From Quercus robur (Eukaryota; Streptophyta; Magnoliopsida; Fagales; Fagaceae), in contig NC_065536.1 in the NCBI RefSeq assembly GCF_932294415.1, positions 15,745,974 to 15,809,973 of the forward strand: a stretch of 64,000 nt of DNA, written 5' to 3'. This document shows positions 1 through 13,013 of this stretch, one piece after another. The notes below the pieces were generated by a model. The model made no database searches, was not told the DNA's origin, and worked only from the letters and a program-made list of their open reading frames with translations. The position numbers and the translations under genes were made by a program. Each line of letters starts with the position of its first letter. Within the stretch, counting starts at the first letter, position 1.

Positions 1-333
1 AGCAAGAGAACCTAGCTTCGACCTTAAAGGTCAACCTAGTGTCGGAACCTAGCAAGTATTTAGGTTTAAATTTCAAACTTAAGGGCAAGAGAGTTTAGGG
101 GGTAAAATCCAATCACTCCAAAACTTTAGGGGTATAATTTACAATTTACCCAAACTATAATAATAATTACCTCCAAAATTATTTAATAAAGTATATTAAA
201 TAAATTTTAACTACATCCTATTTATTTAGAGATCAGAGATAATCAGTTTCTTTAAGATTTTATCCTCACTCCTCGTACGTGTCAAATACTTAGTATATAA
301 AAAAAAAATAGAGATAAGATTCTAAGTATGAGT
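1..333. other. Intergenic AT-rich DNA
   Basis: No open frame or recognisable RNA gene is seen. The sequence is AT-rich with short A runs and lies upstream of the eIF2B-epsilon gene. Confidence 0.5.
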
Positions 334-520
334 TTGGATTGTGTATGGTGTTTGGCATTTAAATAGTGGATCTTATGCACTGTTCATGGGACCTACAATT
401 ATGGAATTCAGCAAAATTTTCAATAAAACTGGGTCCCATGGCACTATTCACATATTTAAAAATTATTTTATTACAATGTTTTTAGTTTTTTAGTTTTTAG
501 CAAATAAACGGTATCTAAAC
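334..520. mobile_element. MITE-like foldback element (TTTGGAT family)
   Basis: The left end contains GTTTGGATTG and the right end contains GGTATCTAAAC, which is roughly its inverted complement. The interior holds the phrases GCACTGTTCATGGGACC and CACTATTCACATATTTAAA, which recur in a second copy at 59103-59305 inside a HASTY intron. Two dispersed copies with inverted ends suggest a non-autonomous DNA element. I could not fix the target duplication. Confidence 0.55.
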
Positions 521-759
521 ATATTCTAAAGGACAAAATTTAGGTACAGTATTTTAGGTACTGTTCTTTAGGTTCCTCTTTTAAAATTCTGTCATGTGGC
601 TACTTAATTAAAAAATATACTTCCTTCTCATAAGAAAAATATACATGTTAGAATTTTAAGAGGAAAACCTAAGAAACAAGTACAACACCTAAATATTATA
701 CCTAAGTCTTACCCTATCCTAAATAATATTTTATGCAAAAGGAGGAGTGGTCTTATCGG

Positions 760-1085
760 CTAATGAAAACCGACCGCAGAGGAGTAAAGCCCCGATAAAA
801 ACTCAAGTCTGCTTCACGTCTCAACTCTCAAACAAAAAGAAAGGGTTTTTAATTTTGATAATTAGGGTTTTTCTTTTCTGATTGTCCCCCCCAAAAAAAA
901 AAAATTCTCAGTTAAATTCGATTTCAGAAAATAAAAAATTGTTTTTTGGGCTTTTGCAAAATCCCAATTCTGAGATCACAGTTTGACGTGAAATCAATAA
1001 ATTTCAGAGCTTGTAAAGGAGGGAGCGAGTGAGTGAGTGAGAACTAAGAGAAAGAAGAACAAGAAGAAGAAAGAAAGAAGGAAGA
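760..1085 (+). promoter_or_regulatory. Probable promoter-proximal region and 5' UTR of eIF2B-epsilon
   Basis: Just upstream of the start codon lie two AGGGTTT telo-box-like motifs at about 843-870. Such motifs are common in plant translation-machinery promoters. They are followed by a purine-rich GAAGAA leader ending at the ATG. No clear TATA box is seen. The transcription start is not determined. Confidence 0.4.
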
Positions 1086-1224
1086 ATGGGTGCACAGAAA
1101 AAGGGTGCAACTAGGTTTTCAGAGGACCCTGAGGAACTGGCACGTGTCCCCTTGCAAGCCATCCTATTGGCTGATAGCTTCACCACCAAGTTCCGACCCA
1201 TCACTCTCGACCGCCCCAAAGTAG

Positions 1225-1273
<49 letters not shown>

Positions 1274-4200
1274 GTATGTATGTATGTATCTATGTATGTA
1301 TTTATGTATGTTTGTATGTATTTATATGTATCTGTATGTATCTATAATTCTGTGTTGAATTGTGAAATTAATGTACATTGTTTGAAAGCTGTAGTCCTCT
1401 CAATTGGGTCAAGAATTGTGTTAGGATGGTATGGAGTATTAGTTTGATAAAATTTCACTTCTTTTTGTTTGGTTGCTCAATAGGGGTTGTAGTTTTTTTA
1501 ATAAGTTTTGATATTTTTGCTACTTTTGAGGCTTGAATGAGAGTCTAATATGGTTTACTAAGCTTAATTGTATGTGGGTTAATCTTAGATGAGTTAAAAA
1601 AGTACGAGACTTATATATAATGTTCAAATATTTCTCTTCCCCGAGCTACTTCTCTTGTAATAGCAACATGGAGGTTGAGAGGTTGTGTTAGGGGCGGATG
1701 CCCTAGGAAATAACTGGGCAGCTGGTTCTGGTGGGTGGGGCCGGTTGTCCGTAGGTTTTACTTGATGGAAACGAGTCCAAAGGGCTCTTCTTTAGAAAGG
1801 TTTCTTAGTTATCACAAGAATATATGTATTGGTCTTCCCTCAAAATTTTGCACCTAAGAAAAGTTACATTGATGAATTTGATCGAGCATATGTGAACGAG
1901 TAAACAAGGGTTATTCATTTAAGGATTGCTAAATGTTAGGGACTAGGCTAGTTGAATATAAAACAAAAACATCATTACATTGATTAAATTTCGGATAATT
2001 TTTATGAATGCTTTTGCTTGTTGCTAGCATTTAGATGTTTCAATCTTTATTATCACTTTTTTCCCCCTCCAGCTTACTTGGTCTCTCCATTTAGGCAGTT
2101 ACATGGGCTTTTATTGATAGAAACTTGTGATCATTTGTGTGGATTAAACCATTGCAATGAGATTTTATTGTTCTTTTCTTTTCTCATGTTGGACACTTGG
2201 ACCCCTTATTTATATAATTGTTCTTTTGATTCCATTCTTGTCTTATGTTATTCTTTTTTGAAGGTACTATTACCGTTAGTTAATATCCCGATGATAAATT
2301 ACACCCTAGCATGGCTTGAATCTGCTGGCGTTGAAGAGGTTATAGTTTTTTGCTGTGCTCACTCCAAGCAAGTGATTAATTATTTGGAGAGTTCCGAGTG
2401 GTTTTCACATCCGAACTTTTCTGTTGCAACAATAGAGTCGCACAATTCTATCAGTGCTGGTGATGCTTTGCGCTTAATATATGAGCGTAATGTGGTATGT
2501 CCTCTCAATTTCCAGCCTTTAAAATCTACCCTTTTGCAATTTTATCAATGAAAATATTTAGTCCCTTCTTTCCAGTTAGTTTCAATTATTCATTTTTTTA
2601 ACAAATGTAGTTCCACTGTGCTTGCATTTAGAACATGCTGTTTCACTGAGTAACAATTTTGTCATCTTCTCTGGCTTTTGAAGATACATGGAGATTTTGT
2701 CCTCATTAGTGGAGACACTGTGAGCAATATGTCACTTACACAGGTCCTTAAAGAACATAAGGAGAGAAAGAAGAAAGATAGTAATGCTATAATGACCATG
2801 ATTATTAAACGGTCAAAGTCTTCTTCAATCATTCAACAATCTCGACTTGGTACTGATGAGCTGTTTATGGCAATAGATCCTAATACTAAGCAGCTTTTAT
2901 ATTATGAGGACAAGGCAGACCATTCAAAAGGGGCAATATGTCTTGATAAGTTGCTGCTCACTGATAATCCTTCAATTTCTTTGCACAATGACAAGCAGGT
3001 TAATTCCTTGAATCCTCCTCTCAAAATTTTCAGCTTTATTTTCAGAATAGAATACCCTACAGAAACAATTATATTTTCAGAATACCTATTTACCTATAAG
3101 TCATAAATTTATCTTTTGGTCTTTAAACAATTCTAATTAGCCTCTTCTTTTATTCATGATAATGACCACAAGTTATTGTAGAATATTGAAGGGAATTTAA
3201 TGCTCGAGTGGATATACTCAATTTGATAGTAAAAAAATTGCTTGAGGTTTTATTCATTTTGGTAGCCAATATTATGTGATATTATATTGCTTGCCTGTTA
3301 CAACTTTCTAAGAAGGAATGTAAAGATTTTTTGGGTCCTTTTATTGTGATGGTATTCATATATTGGCATTGTCTCAGTTCTGGATTTTGTGAAATCTCTG
3401 GGCAGTGAATGCTCATAGGTGGCTTCTTGTATGTTGAAGGACCCATTCTGGCTAATTTATTCCCAGTTAAATTCCCTGGGCATTGTTGTTCAGGAATGGC
3501 GAGTTGATCTTAGTGCTCTCTGTGTGTGTGTGTGTCTGTGAATGTGCCTGCCAAGCATAAAAAGGCAATAGATGACTGTGACTTACTAAATCTGCACTTG
3601 CACTCAATGCTATGGCTTGCTTCAGTCTGTTCTCATTGCATGCATCGATAATCTATCTTGAATGACTATTAATTTTATTCCCATTTATATGTCTCTTCCC
3701 TAAGAAGTTCCGTGATTTTAATTTATGCTGAAATTTTTTTACTAAATTATGAATGTCTTCTCTGTAGGATTGCTATATTGACATCTGCTCACCGGAAGTC
3801 CTCAGCCTTTTTACAGACAATTTTGACTACCAACATCTTCGGCGCCATTTTGTCAAGGGATTGCTTGTTGATGATGTGTGTTGCTCATTATACATATCCT
3901 TTCTTTAAGCTAAATTTAATTGCTTTTAGGTGTAAATATTCTGCTGGTATGTTTAAAAGCTCTCTCTTTTTTACACATTTACGTATCTATGCTGCAAAGA
4001 CACATAAATGGACAGCACACAAAGACACTTTCCCCTGCAACTGATGTCTCCCTTTGTTATTCTTCAAAGTGTAAATGGAACTTTATTTTATTAGAAAAAG
4101 TGTATAGAAATAATATTTCATGTCTCTACATTTATCCTCAAACTTTTCTAGATACGTAGGATAAGATGGTGGTTAATAAAATGGTTGTTTTGTACACACA

Positions 4201-7200
4201 TGTTTGTGCACTCCATGGAAAAAGACCTACATTCTTTTATGCATTCACAACTATGAAACATGTTTTAATTAGCAGAACCATTAGCAGAACCATAAATTAT
4301 GAGTATTCCATACCGTGTTTGCATCTCAGTTTTTATTTTTATTTTTTATCTTCTTAGCAGTAAGTAGTGATGTAATTAAGATACCCTTCTCCTTTTTGGC
4401 TAATTGAAAATGGTCTCTACGTTTCATTTACAATGAATGACATTTTCTTGATCTGTAATTGCTTCAATGTTGTTGATAGTAAGTTCTGCTAATTGCACAT
4501 GTTTTCTCTTGGTTTTGACAATTTCATTTTACACATCTTCTAAGTTATCCATCTGTTCTATCAGATTATGGGCTACAAAGTATTCACTCATGAAATCCAC
4601 TCAAATTATGCGGCTAGAATTGATAACTTCCGAAGCTATGGCAGTATTAGTAAGGACATAATTCAGAGGTGGACATACCCATTTGTTCCAGACGTTAAGT
4701 TCTTTGGGAATTCTGCCATTAAACTTGAAAGACAAGGGATGTATCGAGCATCAGGTAATGATCAAAAGATCTAATTGGTCAAAGGTCAATGTAGTTGGTA
4801 ATAAGTGTTAGTTATTTTTTCCGTTAAATGTGATTTACTGAAACTTTGGTTTTTTCCCCCAGACATAGTGCAATCGCGTTCTGCAGAAATCGGTTCTTTC
4901 ACTGTTATTGGAAATGGTACCAGAATTGGGAATAACACTAAAATTTCAAATTCAGTTGTTGGGGAAGGTTGTACTATAGGATCAAATGTTTCAATAGAAG
5001 GTTCCTATATATGGGATAATGTTATTATTGAAGATGGTTGTAAGCTAATGCATTCAATAGTATGTGATGGAGTGGTTATAAAGTCAGGAGCAGTTTTGGA
5101 GCCTGGTGTAGTTTTGTCTTTTAAGGTATGTGTTTCAATTCCCCTGCTATTGCTCTTGTTTGAACTGCCGAATTTGATACTTTCCCAGTTCTTCAAACTG
5201 TTGGATTGCTTTCTACAAGCCACTGAACTCAATATTGTTAGTTCGTTGGTATATATTTTTTCAGTGTCTTTCCAAAATTCATATTTCCAAATAATAATTG
5301 AAAGATACATGATTACATTATTGATAGTTATGGTCCTTACGTGTTTTATTGGCTATATTTAGTTTGTGTGGTGTTTTGACAATTCATATTTTCCAGGTTA
5401 TAATAGGACAACAATTTGTTGTTCCTTCGTACTCTAAGGTATCGTTATTTCAACAGCCGACTAAGCAAGATAGTGACGAGGAGCTGGAGTATGCTGACAA
5501 TAGCAGTGGGATTGTAGAAAATTCATGTAACTTCTCCTGCACTGCATCCCTTACCCTACTTTTCTGTCTTGTTTAGTTTGTCTACAGTTAGATAATTGTT
5601 ATTGCAAAGCATAGCATTAATCTAATTATTATGATATGGGCAGAAATCTTAAGTTTATTGATAATAATTCTTGAGTAATATACGCCTTTTAGGTCAATGA
5701 GCTTTGGGCCAACTGGCACATCCACCTCAGTTATGGGGAACATTCAGGGTTGAATCTCCAAAAAAACCTCCACCTACCGGGAAAAAAAAAGTATTGAAGT
5801 GATGGGGAATTGTTGGCTCATAAAGCATTTTTTGTGGAAATATCAATTTCTTTTTAGGTGGGGGTTCTCTTATATATAAGGACATTTTATACAAGAGATA
5901 ATGGAGATGGAAAATATGAATTAAATGCTTTTTTTGTAGAAAAATAAATGCTATTTTTTTTTTTGGGCTCAAATGTGTAGTAACTCTTCAAATATGTAAA
6001 TATATCATTCTTTACTAGTTTTAAACTTTTGGCAAATTTTGGAATTCCACCACCTTCATAGTTTGTAGATTATATTTGAATGATTTGGATATGTCAAATA
6101 TCTGAACAATGAATACCATCCAACTTAATAGGGTGCTGCCCTATCATAGTTTTTCTGCGTATTTTATGTGTGTAAAAATGATTTTTGTTGTGTTTTACAA
6201 AGCATGAAAGGTATCAATGCTATATGTATTTGGCTGCTAATAAATTGCCAATAGAATTATAAACATCTTTTGTTATGGTAGATAGTGCCAAAGAGTTTTG
6301 GTACTAGTATTTTCTTTTTAATTTTTAATTTTATAGTTACAATTGGGGGGGTGGAGGGATTTAATACCTGGACATTTGTGTTAGAAACAATAGAAGGTGC
6401 CAGTTGAGCTACAAGGCTCTTGGCATTTTGGTACAAGTAGTTTTTCGGCTGTATTGTTAGTTCCCTTGCAATTCTTCTGTATAATGGTAAGATGTATATA
6501 TGATTTTTGAATTGTTATTTTGTGTTATTATAAGCAATTTTATATGCAGCAATGGCAGATACTGTGGATAAGTCAAATGGTCAGCTTACATCCGAATTAT
6601 TAGATGAAGAGTGTGGGCCTACATATGAGGTTAGCTTTAAATTTCTCTTTTGTATTTCCCCAGGATCAAGATTTAGCCTGATAGTGTTTAATATGTCTTG
6701 GTTTATTCTGTCACTTAGGTGATAGATTTTCATTTTTCATTATTTAGTACACGAATAATTCTTAAGTTAACACTATTTTGTGATTGAATATGCCAACGAG
6801 TCTTATACCAATTACTGTTATTGATCAGCTTGGTACAGGTGGGGTTGGATATATTTGGTCAATATGTGAAGGAAGTCATGAAGAAGAATGGAGGCATTCA
6901 ATTGCACCGATTCCTGCAGATAAACTTGCCGAGGCAATGCAAACTACCGATGATGATCTGGAGTTGTTAACTCAAGATGGCAGTGTTCTCCCTCCTTCCG
7001 GAGAATTAAAACCTGACTCTAATTATTCAGATGATAATGAAGATCCAAGAGATGTTTCCATCTACTTTGAGAAAGAGGTGAGAATGACAACCACAAAAGT
7101 GATGGTATTGGATAAACTTTTGTACAGAATGAACGTTTATTCATCCATTTTCATTTGCAGGTTGAAGCAACTTTTCTACGGGCTGTGCATGAAAACATTA

Positions 7201-10108
7201 AAGAAGATAATGTAATCTTAGAAGTGAACTCATTGCGGTATGCTATTTTTATTGGTCATTTCTTTTTAAGCAGTTTCAATTCACTATGTAGCTTGCGTAG
7301 TTGAGCTTCTAATAATTGTCATTCTCCCTCTCCCTCTTCCTTCACTACATTTAGGTCAACAGTACCAACATTCAACTTTTCTCCCAGGTTATCAAAAAAC
7401 TTTTCTCCCAGACTTCCCTGAAACACCACCACCACTACTTCCCTCCCATTAAATTTTAAGTTTTTATTGGTTTTAGTGTTGAGGCTTTTTGTGCAATCAG
7501 GAACTTGAAATTAGTTTTCATGTTCTCAACAAAACAATAAAGACATTTCTTGAAAATATTTTCCATTGAACTATTACATTGAAACAAGCTGAATTTATGA
7601 TGAGATTCATAATCACCTACTTATGTCTCTACCTCCTAGTTTGTTAAGCCTAGGCATGGTATTAGCCCTATTAATTTGCCTTTTGACAGAGTTACATTAT
7701 ACTTTCCTAACTCAGCTTCATGTCACTCCTTTCCTGCCCTCTTTCCTGGGTTATAGTGCCTTTTTCTAACTAGATAATGCTTAGGGCATAATGTAAAACT
7801 TTAGTTGGGGTTTTCATTAAACACATACTTTTATGTAATAATGATTCAGATGAAGGTGGGATGTTAAGGCTTTTAGAGCTTCAAAATAAATTACTTTTTC
7901 ATATGGCATTGATTTGATGTAGCAGGATGAGTATTGCAATCTTAGATAAATATTGAGCCCTGTATAGCTTCAGCAACGGTGAGTCTTGTTTTTAAACGTT
8001 TATTACCCACCACTAAAGCCTTTAAGTATTACATCTCTTGTCATATTGTACTTAAAAAAAAACTATAGTTAATTTATTGTGAACTTGGTGTTGTCCAAAA
8101 GTTTAATCAAACGATTCAAATCACAAGCATCAAATCTATTCTTTCACTATCACAATCCCAAAGAATCTTACTTTGCAAAACCTAGCCGAAGAAATAAGTC
8201 ATCATACACAGACAGCTTTTGGAATCTTTCTTGTGTCACCATTACAAATGTGAACCTCCATGTTATTCTTCTGGATTTTTGTTTCTTCTATAATTTTATA
8301 GGCTATGTTTGGATGTATTCATTGAATTATGCTTATATAATAGTGTTGGAATAATGGTTATAAACATTAGCATTCATCATTTCATACCAGCTTAAGTTTC
8401 TGGGACAAGTGGTAGTTTATCGTGTGTGTGTGTATATATATTTATGTATATATTCAGTTGGGATTAAGGTTTAGTTGATTTGAGTTCAGAATGGTTTTGT
8501 ATTCTGTGAGGGTTGTTTGCTTATCATATTACTTTCTTTCCCATTTACTTGGCAGGTTGTCATACAATAAATTATTCACAGACTGTGCTGGAGCTATATT
8601 TTATTCTTTGATGAAGTTGGCATTAGAAACTCCACATAGTTCACCTAGTAAGTTTTTTAATGTTTTCATTATTTCTTTCGTTTTTTTTCCTTGATCAGAA
8701 GTTTTTCTATGTTTCCTGGTAAGTACATCCATTCAGGTAGAGGTTCTTATTTCTGATCATTTCAAATAAAGCTCTTTATGCTTTTAAGTCATAATCGCTT
8801 TCTGCACTTTGATGAATATGTCTAAAGTAGATGAAGCAGTGTTGTAAATTATGATTGATATGACCAACTGTTAGTTTTTGCCCACTTTTGAGTTTTACCT
8901 TCAAAAACACTCTTTCATGTTATATGGCCTGAGAAAAATGCTAATTGTTGGAGTATAGCTTAATTGTTTTGGGGGGAAAATCCTCTTTGGAGGCCTTAGA
9001 CTTAACTAATGGCCCCCACAACATCTAAGGAGAATTTATTTCCCTGGGAGTAAGTCTCTTTGGTAGTTCATCAGGTTTGTCAATACCTTCTTCCCTTATA
9101 ATTAGCCATTGCCAGAAAATTCCAGCAACCACATATCTTTAAGATATTTTATTTAATCTATTATATATCCTTGTATTTTCAAGGCTCATTTGATTTATTA
9201 TATGTATGTAATTTTTTTTTTTAAATTAATTTTTTTTTTTTACAAACCATTACTTAATAATTATCTTCATGTATGCTTTTGGAATATATATATATATATA
9301 TATTTTTTTTTTTTTTGTTAAAAATTATGCCCCTTTTTATATTACTTGCAAATCATTACCCTTTTTTTATATGCCATGCACTCTTCCACCCTCTTTTGTT
9401 GTCATAATGCCAATGCTTATAAGGTCTCATGGCTCTTTATGATTCTCCTTGACCTAGTAAATTTTTGTGGATTAATATTTTCATTCACCTGCCTTGTCTT
9501 GCAAGGGGTTTGGGGTTTCTGTTGTCCAATGGGCTAAACTCTGAGAGGGGTGGCACACATACACTTAAATGAATTTTTTATGGTTTCAGCTTGGTTTTAA
9601 TGATAGCATATTGCATTTGTACATTTAGTTCTTTCTTATGCTGTTCATATCTTTCTCCATAACAGATGTCTTTTATATATGACAAGTTTTCTTTGCCTTT
9701 TGATCTATGCAATGAAAAAATTTTGTTTTTATTCCACTTTTTAGGTGAATTATGTAATAGCACAATGGACGTAATTACAAAATGGAAAAAACTTCTGAAG
9801 TCTTACCTGACTGACATTGATGAGCAGGTTTGTATTTGATAGTCCCTTATTGTAGCCATCTCTTTGACTTTAATTTTTTCTGAAGTTGCACTTCTGAACT
9901 GGCATTTTATAACAAGTCCTTCGTTTTAACCTCTTTGGAAGATGATTGTTTTTAGATTTAATTAGTTGATTTAAAACTATACTCGTCCTATGTTAATTTG
10001 GGAGGCAAATGAAAGGGATCCCCCCAACCCCCTCCAAAAAAAAAAGAAAAAAAGAGAGAGATTTTCTCTCAATTATTTTCAGACTCTGCATATATATATA
10101 TATATATA

Positions 10109-10153
<45 letters not shown>

Positions 10154-11795
10154 TCTCTACTTCTAACCCGTGTGCCAATTACACTACTACATTTCTCGGT
10201 TATTTCAATACAGTAATTTTCACTGATGGAAATTGAATGCTGATCTTAATCAGAGTCATATGGGTCTTTGCATTATAATTTTAGATATATTTACACAAGG
10301 CATGATTAACTTGGCTATAATGTTATTAGATATTGTATTAATGGTTACCAATCTAATGCTCATTATTTCATAGTCAATTTTGTACTAATTTTTTCTTGAA
10401 TACTTCACAGATCGAAGTAATACAAAAATTTGAAGAAATTTGTTTGGAATCTGCCAAGGAATTCTCTCCATTGTTTTCAAAGGTATAATTTTCTTACATT
10501 TTATGGTCGTAAGGTAGATGGGTACTATTAACGTGCTAAACAGACAAGAATGAGAGGGTGCACTTCTCTTCAGTATGTAGTTTTCTATGATGCTTGTGGT
10601 CCCTTATTATGATATTTTTGTTCCATCAAACACGCACACACATTGTTGCAGGCTCTTCCATCAGCAATGATGCTATCATAGTAATATAGTTTATGTGATC
10701 TACTTTGGGAGCCCTCCTCTGATTGGTTCCTTGAAGGTTGATTTAAATTGTTGGGTAAATTACATTTTAAACCTTATACTTTAGGGTTGGTTTCAAATTA
10801 AACCCTATTGCTTCAAAAGTCACAAATTAAACCCAAAGATTGTTATCAAATAAACACTTTAGTCTTGTTAGTTTCAGATTGATCCCTGGACTCTTAAAAT
10901 TGTATCAATTTAAACCCTCCAATCTAACCCATTAAACTGAAATCCAGGGTTTAAATTGATATGATTTTAAAAGTTTAGGTTTCAATTTGAATCTAGCGAA
11001 ACTATAAGGTTTAATTTGCAACAGTCTTAAACTTCAGTGTTTAGTTTGGAAACCTCGATTGACTTGGTACACACCACACCATGAAGAACAATTATTTCCA
11101 TTATCCAATCATTTCATTAAGATACCCTGAATAAGGTGGAGATCGCTGATGCAATGAGGTAGGGTTTCTGTAATGGCGGATGCTGGTAGTAGAAATGTTG
11201 TGAATTGGACTTAAGACAGAATACAGGTCATTGGAAAATTTTCCTATCTACTCAAAAGGGCTGTTGGCTTTCTAGCTATGTTGCACGGACACGGACACGG
11301 ACACAGGGATACGACGATTTTTGAAAAATAAGGACACGACATGGCAGGGACACGGCGGTTAAATAATTAATTAAATTTTATATTTAGGCACATTTTTTAA
11401 TATTTTTAGACATAAAATACATTTATGTCTAGAATTCAAATTATGTAAGAACTACAAATAAGTAAACTAACACCCAAAGTAGTACAATGATACACATAAA
11501 ATGTTTAGAGTACAAACCATAAAAGGATAACAAGTTTTAAACTTTCAAGATTATCACAGAACAACAACATCATCGTCATCAACATAGTCATTATTCTCAA
11601 CAATACTTGTCTCCATCTCTGGCTCATCTAGTGTGAGATAAGCAATCTCAAGCAACCCAGGTCCTCCAAATGGTTCATCCCAATTATCTCCACCAATGTC
11701 CCACTGGCAAAATATAGTCATTATAAGTTATAACTAATTAAAAAAAAAAAAAGGACAGAGGGCACGACAAAGGACACCCATAGGCCACAACAGCA

Positions 11796-11829
<34 letters not shown>

Positions 11830-13013
11830 GCGTTATAAATAAGTGAATAACAGTACACTCGCCCATTCACCAAAATTAACATTTGAAAGAAAGAAAGAAA
11901 AAAAAAAAAAACAGAGAGAGAACAGAGCAGAGAATCGGACCTGTTGTCCGCGCCGTAGAGATCGAAAGGGACAGAGCGCACGGCGTCGACGTCGGAGCTT
12001 GTCGATCAGCCTGATCTAACTCCGGCGAGGGACAGAGGGCAACGGTAGCAACAGAGGGAGGGTGGGTTGACTGTTGAGAAGAACTTGAGAGTTGAGATGT
12101 GTGGTTTCAACTTTCAATTTTCAGACTCTAAACATGCTTTATTGTTTTAGGGTTATCACAGAATCAACGGTATTGGTAAGTCCACCTGTCAAAATCTGTG
12201 ATTTTTTTTTCTTTTTTTTTTTAACTGCTGGCGTGTTGGATGCGTTGGAACACGCTCGGTGCCGTGTTGGAGTTGTGTCGGAGAAATGAAAAAAAAAAAA
12301 AAAAAAGGGACATCGCCGGACACCAGAATCTGGCACATCGTCCCCGTTCCGGTGTCCGACACGTGTTGGTGCAACCTAGCTTTCTAGCCTTGTAGTTGTT
12401 TTTATAAACCCTGTAAATTGGTAGGCAAAATGGAACTGGATTTCTTGGCTAAAATAGGTGCCATGTAATTGGAAAATGATGGAGACTGTTATTATTTTGT
12501 GGTGGATTCTTCATTTTTTCCATCAAGTTTTATTGTTAAGTAGACTCAGTTTGATTTTGTTTTATTCTGCCGATGCTAATCATTGCATTTTTCTTTTGCA
12601 GATTCTGTTTCATCTGTATGACAAAGATCTCATACAAGAAGATGCTATTCTAAAGTGGGATGATGAGAAAAAAAATGCTGAAGAAGCAGATAAAGTTTTT
12701 GTTAAGCAGTCAGAAAAATTTATTCAAGTAAGAATCATTACTCATAAATTTTCTTTTCTTAAAAATAAGAGAAAGAATTTTCTTTTTTCAATAACTTGTT
12801 CCTGCAATGTGGCCAATATCTTTATTCTGGATTGCTTGACTTTTAAGGAATAAAAATTAAGATAGATGATTTCTACCCTTCCTATTGGCCATGCTTCTCT
12901 CAAATATCACCTGATGTTGTCAAAATATTTGCATGTTCATATGTGTTTTTCGGTTGCAGTGGTTGAGAGAGGCACCGGAAGAAGATGATGAAGAAGAAGA
13001 TGAAGAAGAATAG
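1086..13013 (+). CDS. Translation initiation factor eIF2B subunit epsilon (15 exons)
   Basis: This is the catalytic subunit of the eIF2B guanine-nucleotide exchange factor, which reloads eIF2 with GTP in the cytosol. Exons: 1086-1220, 2264-2494, 2684-2998, 3768-3875, 4565-4754, 4863-5125, 5397-5526, 6550-6629, 6829-7077, 7161-7237, 8556-8647, 9745-9827, 10411-10482, 12602-12727, 12960-13013. All junctions are GT-AG with consistent phase, giving 734 residues, close to the plant family's usual length. Residues about 23-260 form the nucleotidyltransferase-like domain (start [12 protein letters not shown]). Residues about 327-420 carry left-handed beta-helix hexapeptides ([14 protein letters not shown]). 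Residues about 560-734 form the W2/eIF5C domain ([11 protein letters not shown]) and end in an acidic Glu/Asp tail. The ATG was chosen because family members start this way and the purine-rich leader precedes it. Intron 13 holds a hAT element. Family assignment is from remembered similarity and is strong. Confidence 0.95.
1225..1345 (+). repeat. (CT)n then (GTAT)n microsatellite at a 5' splice site
   Basis: A long CT run begins within a few bases of the exon 1 donor (GTAGTC at 1221) and passes into GTAT/TATG tetranucleotides. It lies in intron 1 of eIF2B-epsilon. Confidence 0.9.
5695..5790 (+). mobile_element. tRNA-derived SINE fragment
   Basis: An A-box-like TGGGCCAACTGGC at about 5706-5718 is followed about 30 bases later by a B-box-like GGTTGAATCTCC. 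That is the internal Pol III promoter layout of plant SINEs. It sits in intron 7 of eIF2B-epsilon. The 3' end is not clear and may reach about 5970. Confidence 0.5.
6344..6430 (-). mobile_element. tRNA-derived SINE fragment
   Basis: Read on the minus strand it starts GCCAAGAGCCTTGTAGCTCAA, has an A box TAGCTCAACTGGC, and has a degenerate B box GGTATTAAATCCC. It lies in intron 7 of eIF2B-epsilon, close to a second SINE in the opposite orientation. Confidence 0.6.
10088..10151 (+). repeat. (AT)n(GA)n compound microsatellite
   Basis: An AT dinucleotide run of about 23 bases is followed directly by a GA run of about 40 bases, in intron 12 of eIF2B-epsilon. Confidence 0.9.
10752..11056. repeat. 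Dispersed AAATTAAACCC-rich repeat, weakly foldback
   Basis: The segment starts GGGTAAATTACATTTTAAACC and repeats phrases such as AAATTAAACCC, then inverse-like phrases (AAGGTTTAATTTG) near its right end. Similar openings (GGTAAATTGCATTTTTGGTCC at about 45719, TAAATTACTAATTTGGTCC at about 59558) occur elsewhere in the window. No coding potential is seen. Confidence 0.35.
11276..12379. mobile_element. Non-autonomous hAT-like DNA transposon in an eIF2B-epsilon intron
   Basis: The ends are CTATGTTGCAC on the left and GTGCAACCTAG on the right, inverted repeats matching at 10 of 11 positions. The flanks carry an identical 8-bp CTTTCTAG at 11268-11275 and 12380-12387, as expected for hAT insertion. 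An alternative alignment gives a 10-bp duplication, which would suit a MULE. Inside lie GGACACGG repeats at the left, a transposase C-terminal remnant on the minus strand (11554-11703), and several long A or T runs. At about 1.1 kb it cannot encode a full transposase. Confidence 0.75.
11554..11703 (-). pseudogene. C-terminal exon remnant of a hAT-type transposase
   Basis: On the minus strand a splice acceptor (TTGCCAG) precedes a 50-codon open stretch. It begins [14 protein letters not shown], contains [14 protein letters not shown] and ends in an acidic tail before TGA. The LDEPE motif with a Gly/Asp-rich run resembles the extreme C-terminus of plant hAT/DUF659 transposases. The rest of the enzyme is absent, so this is a relic inside the non-autonomous element. 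Confidence 0.5.
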
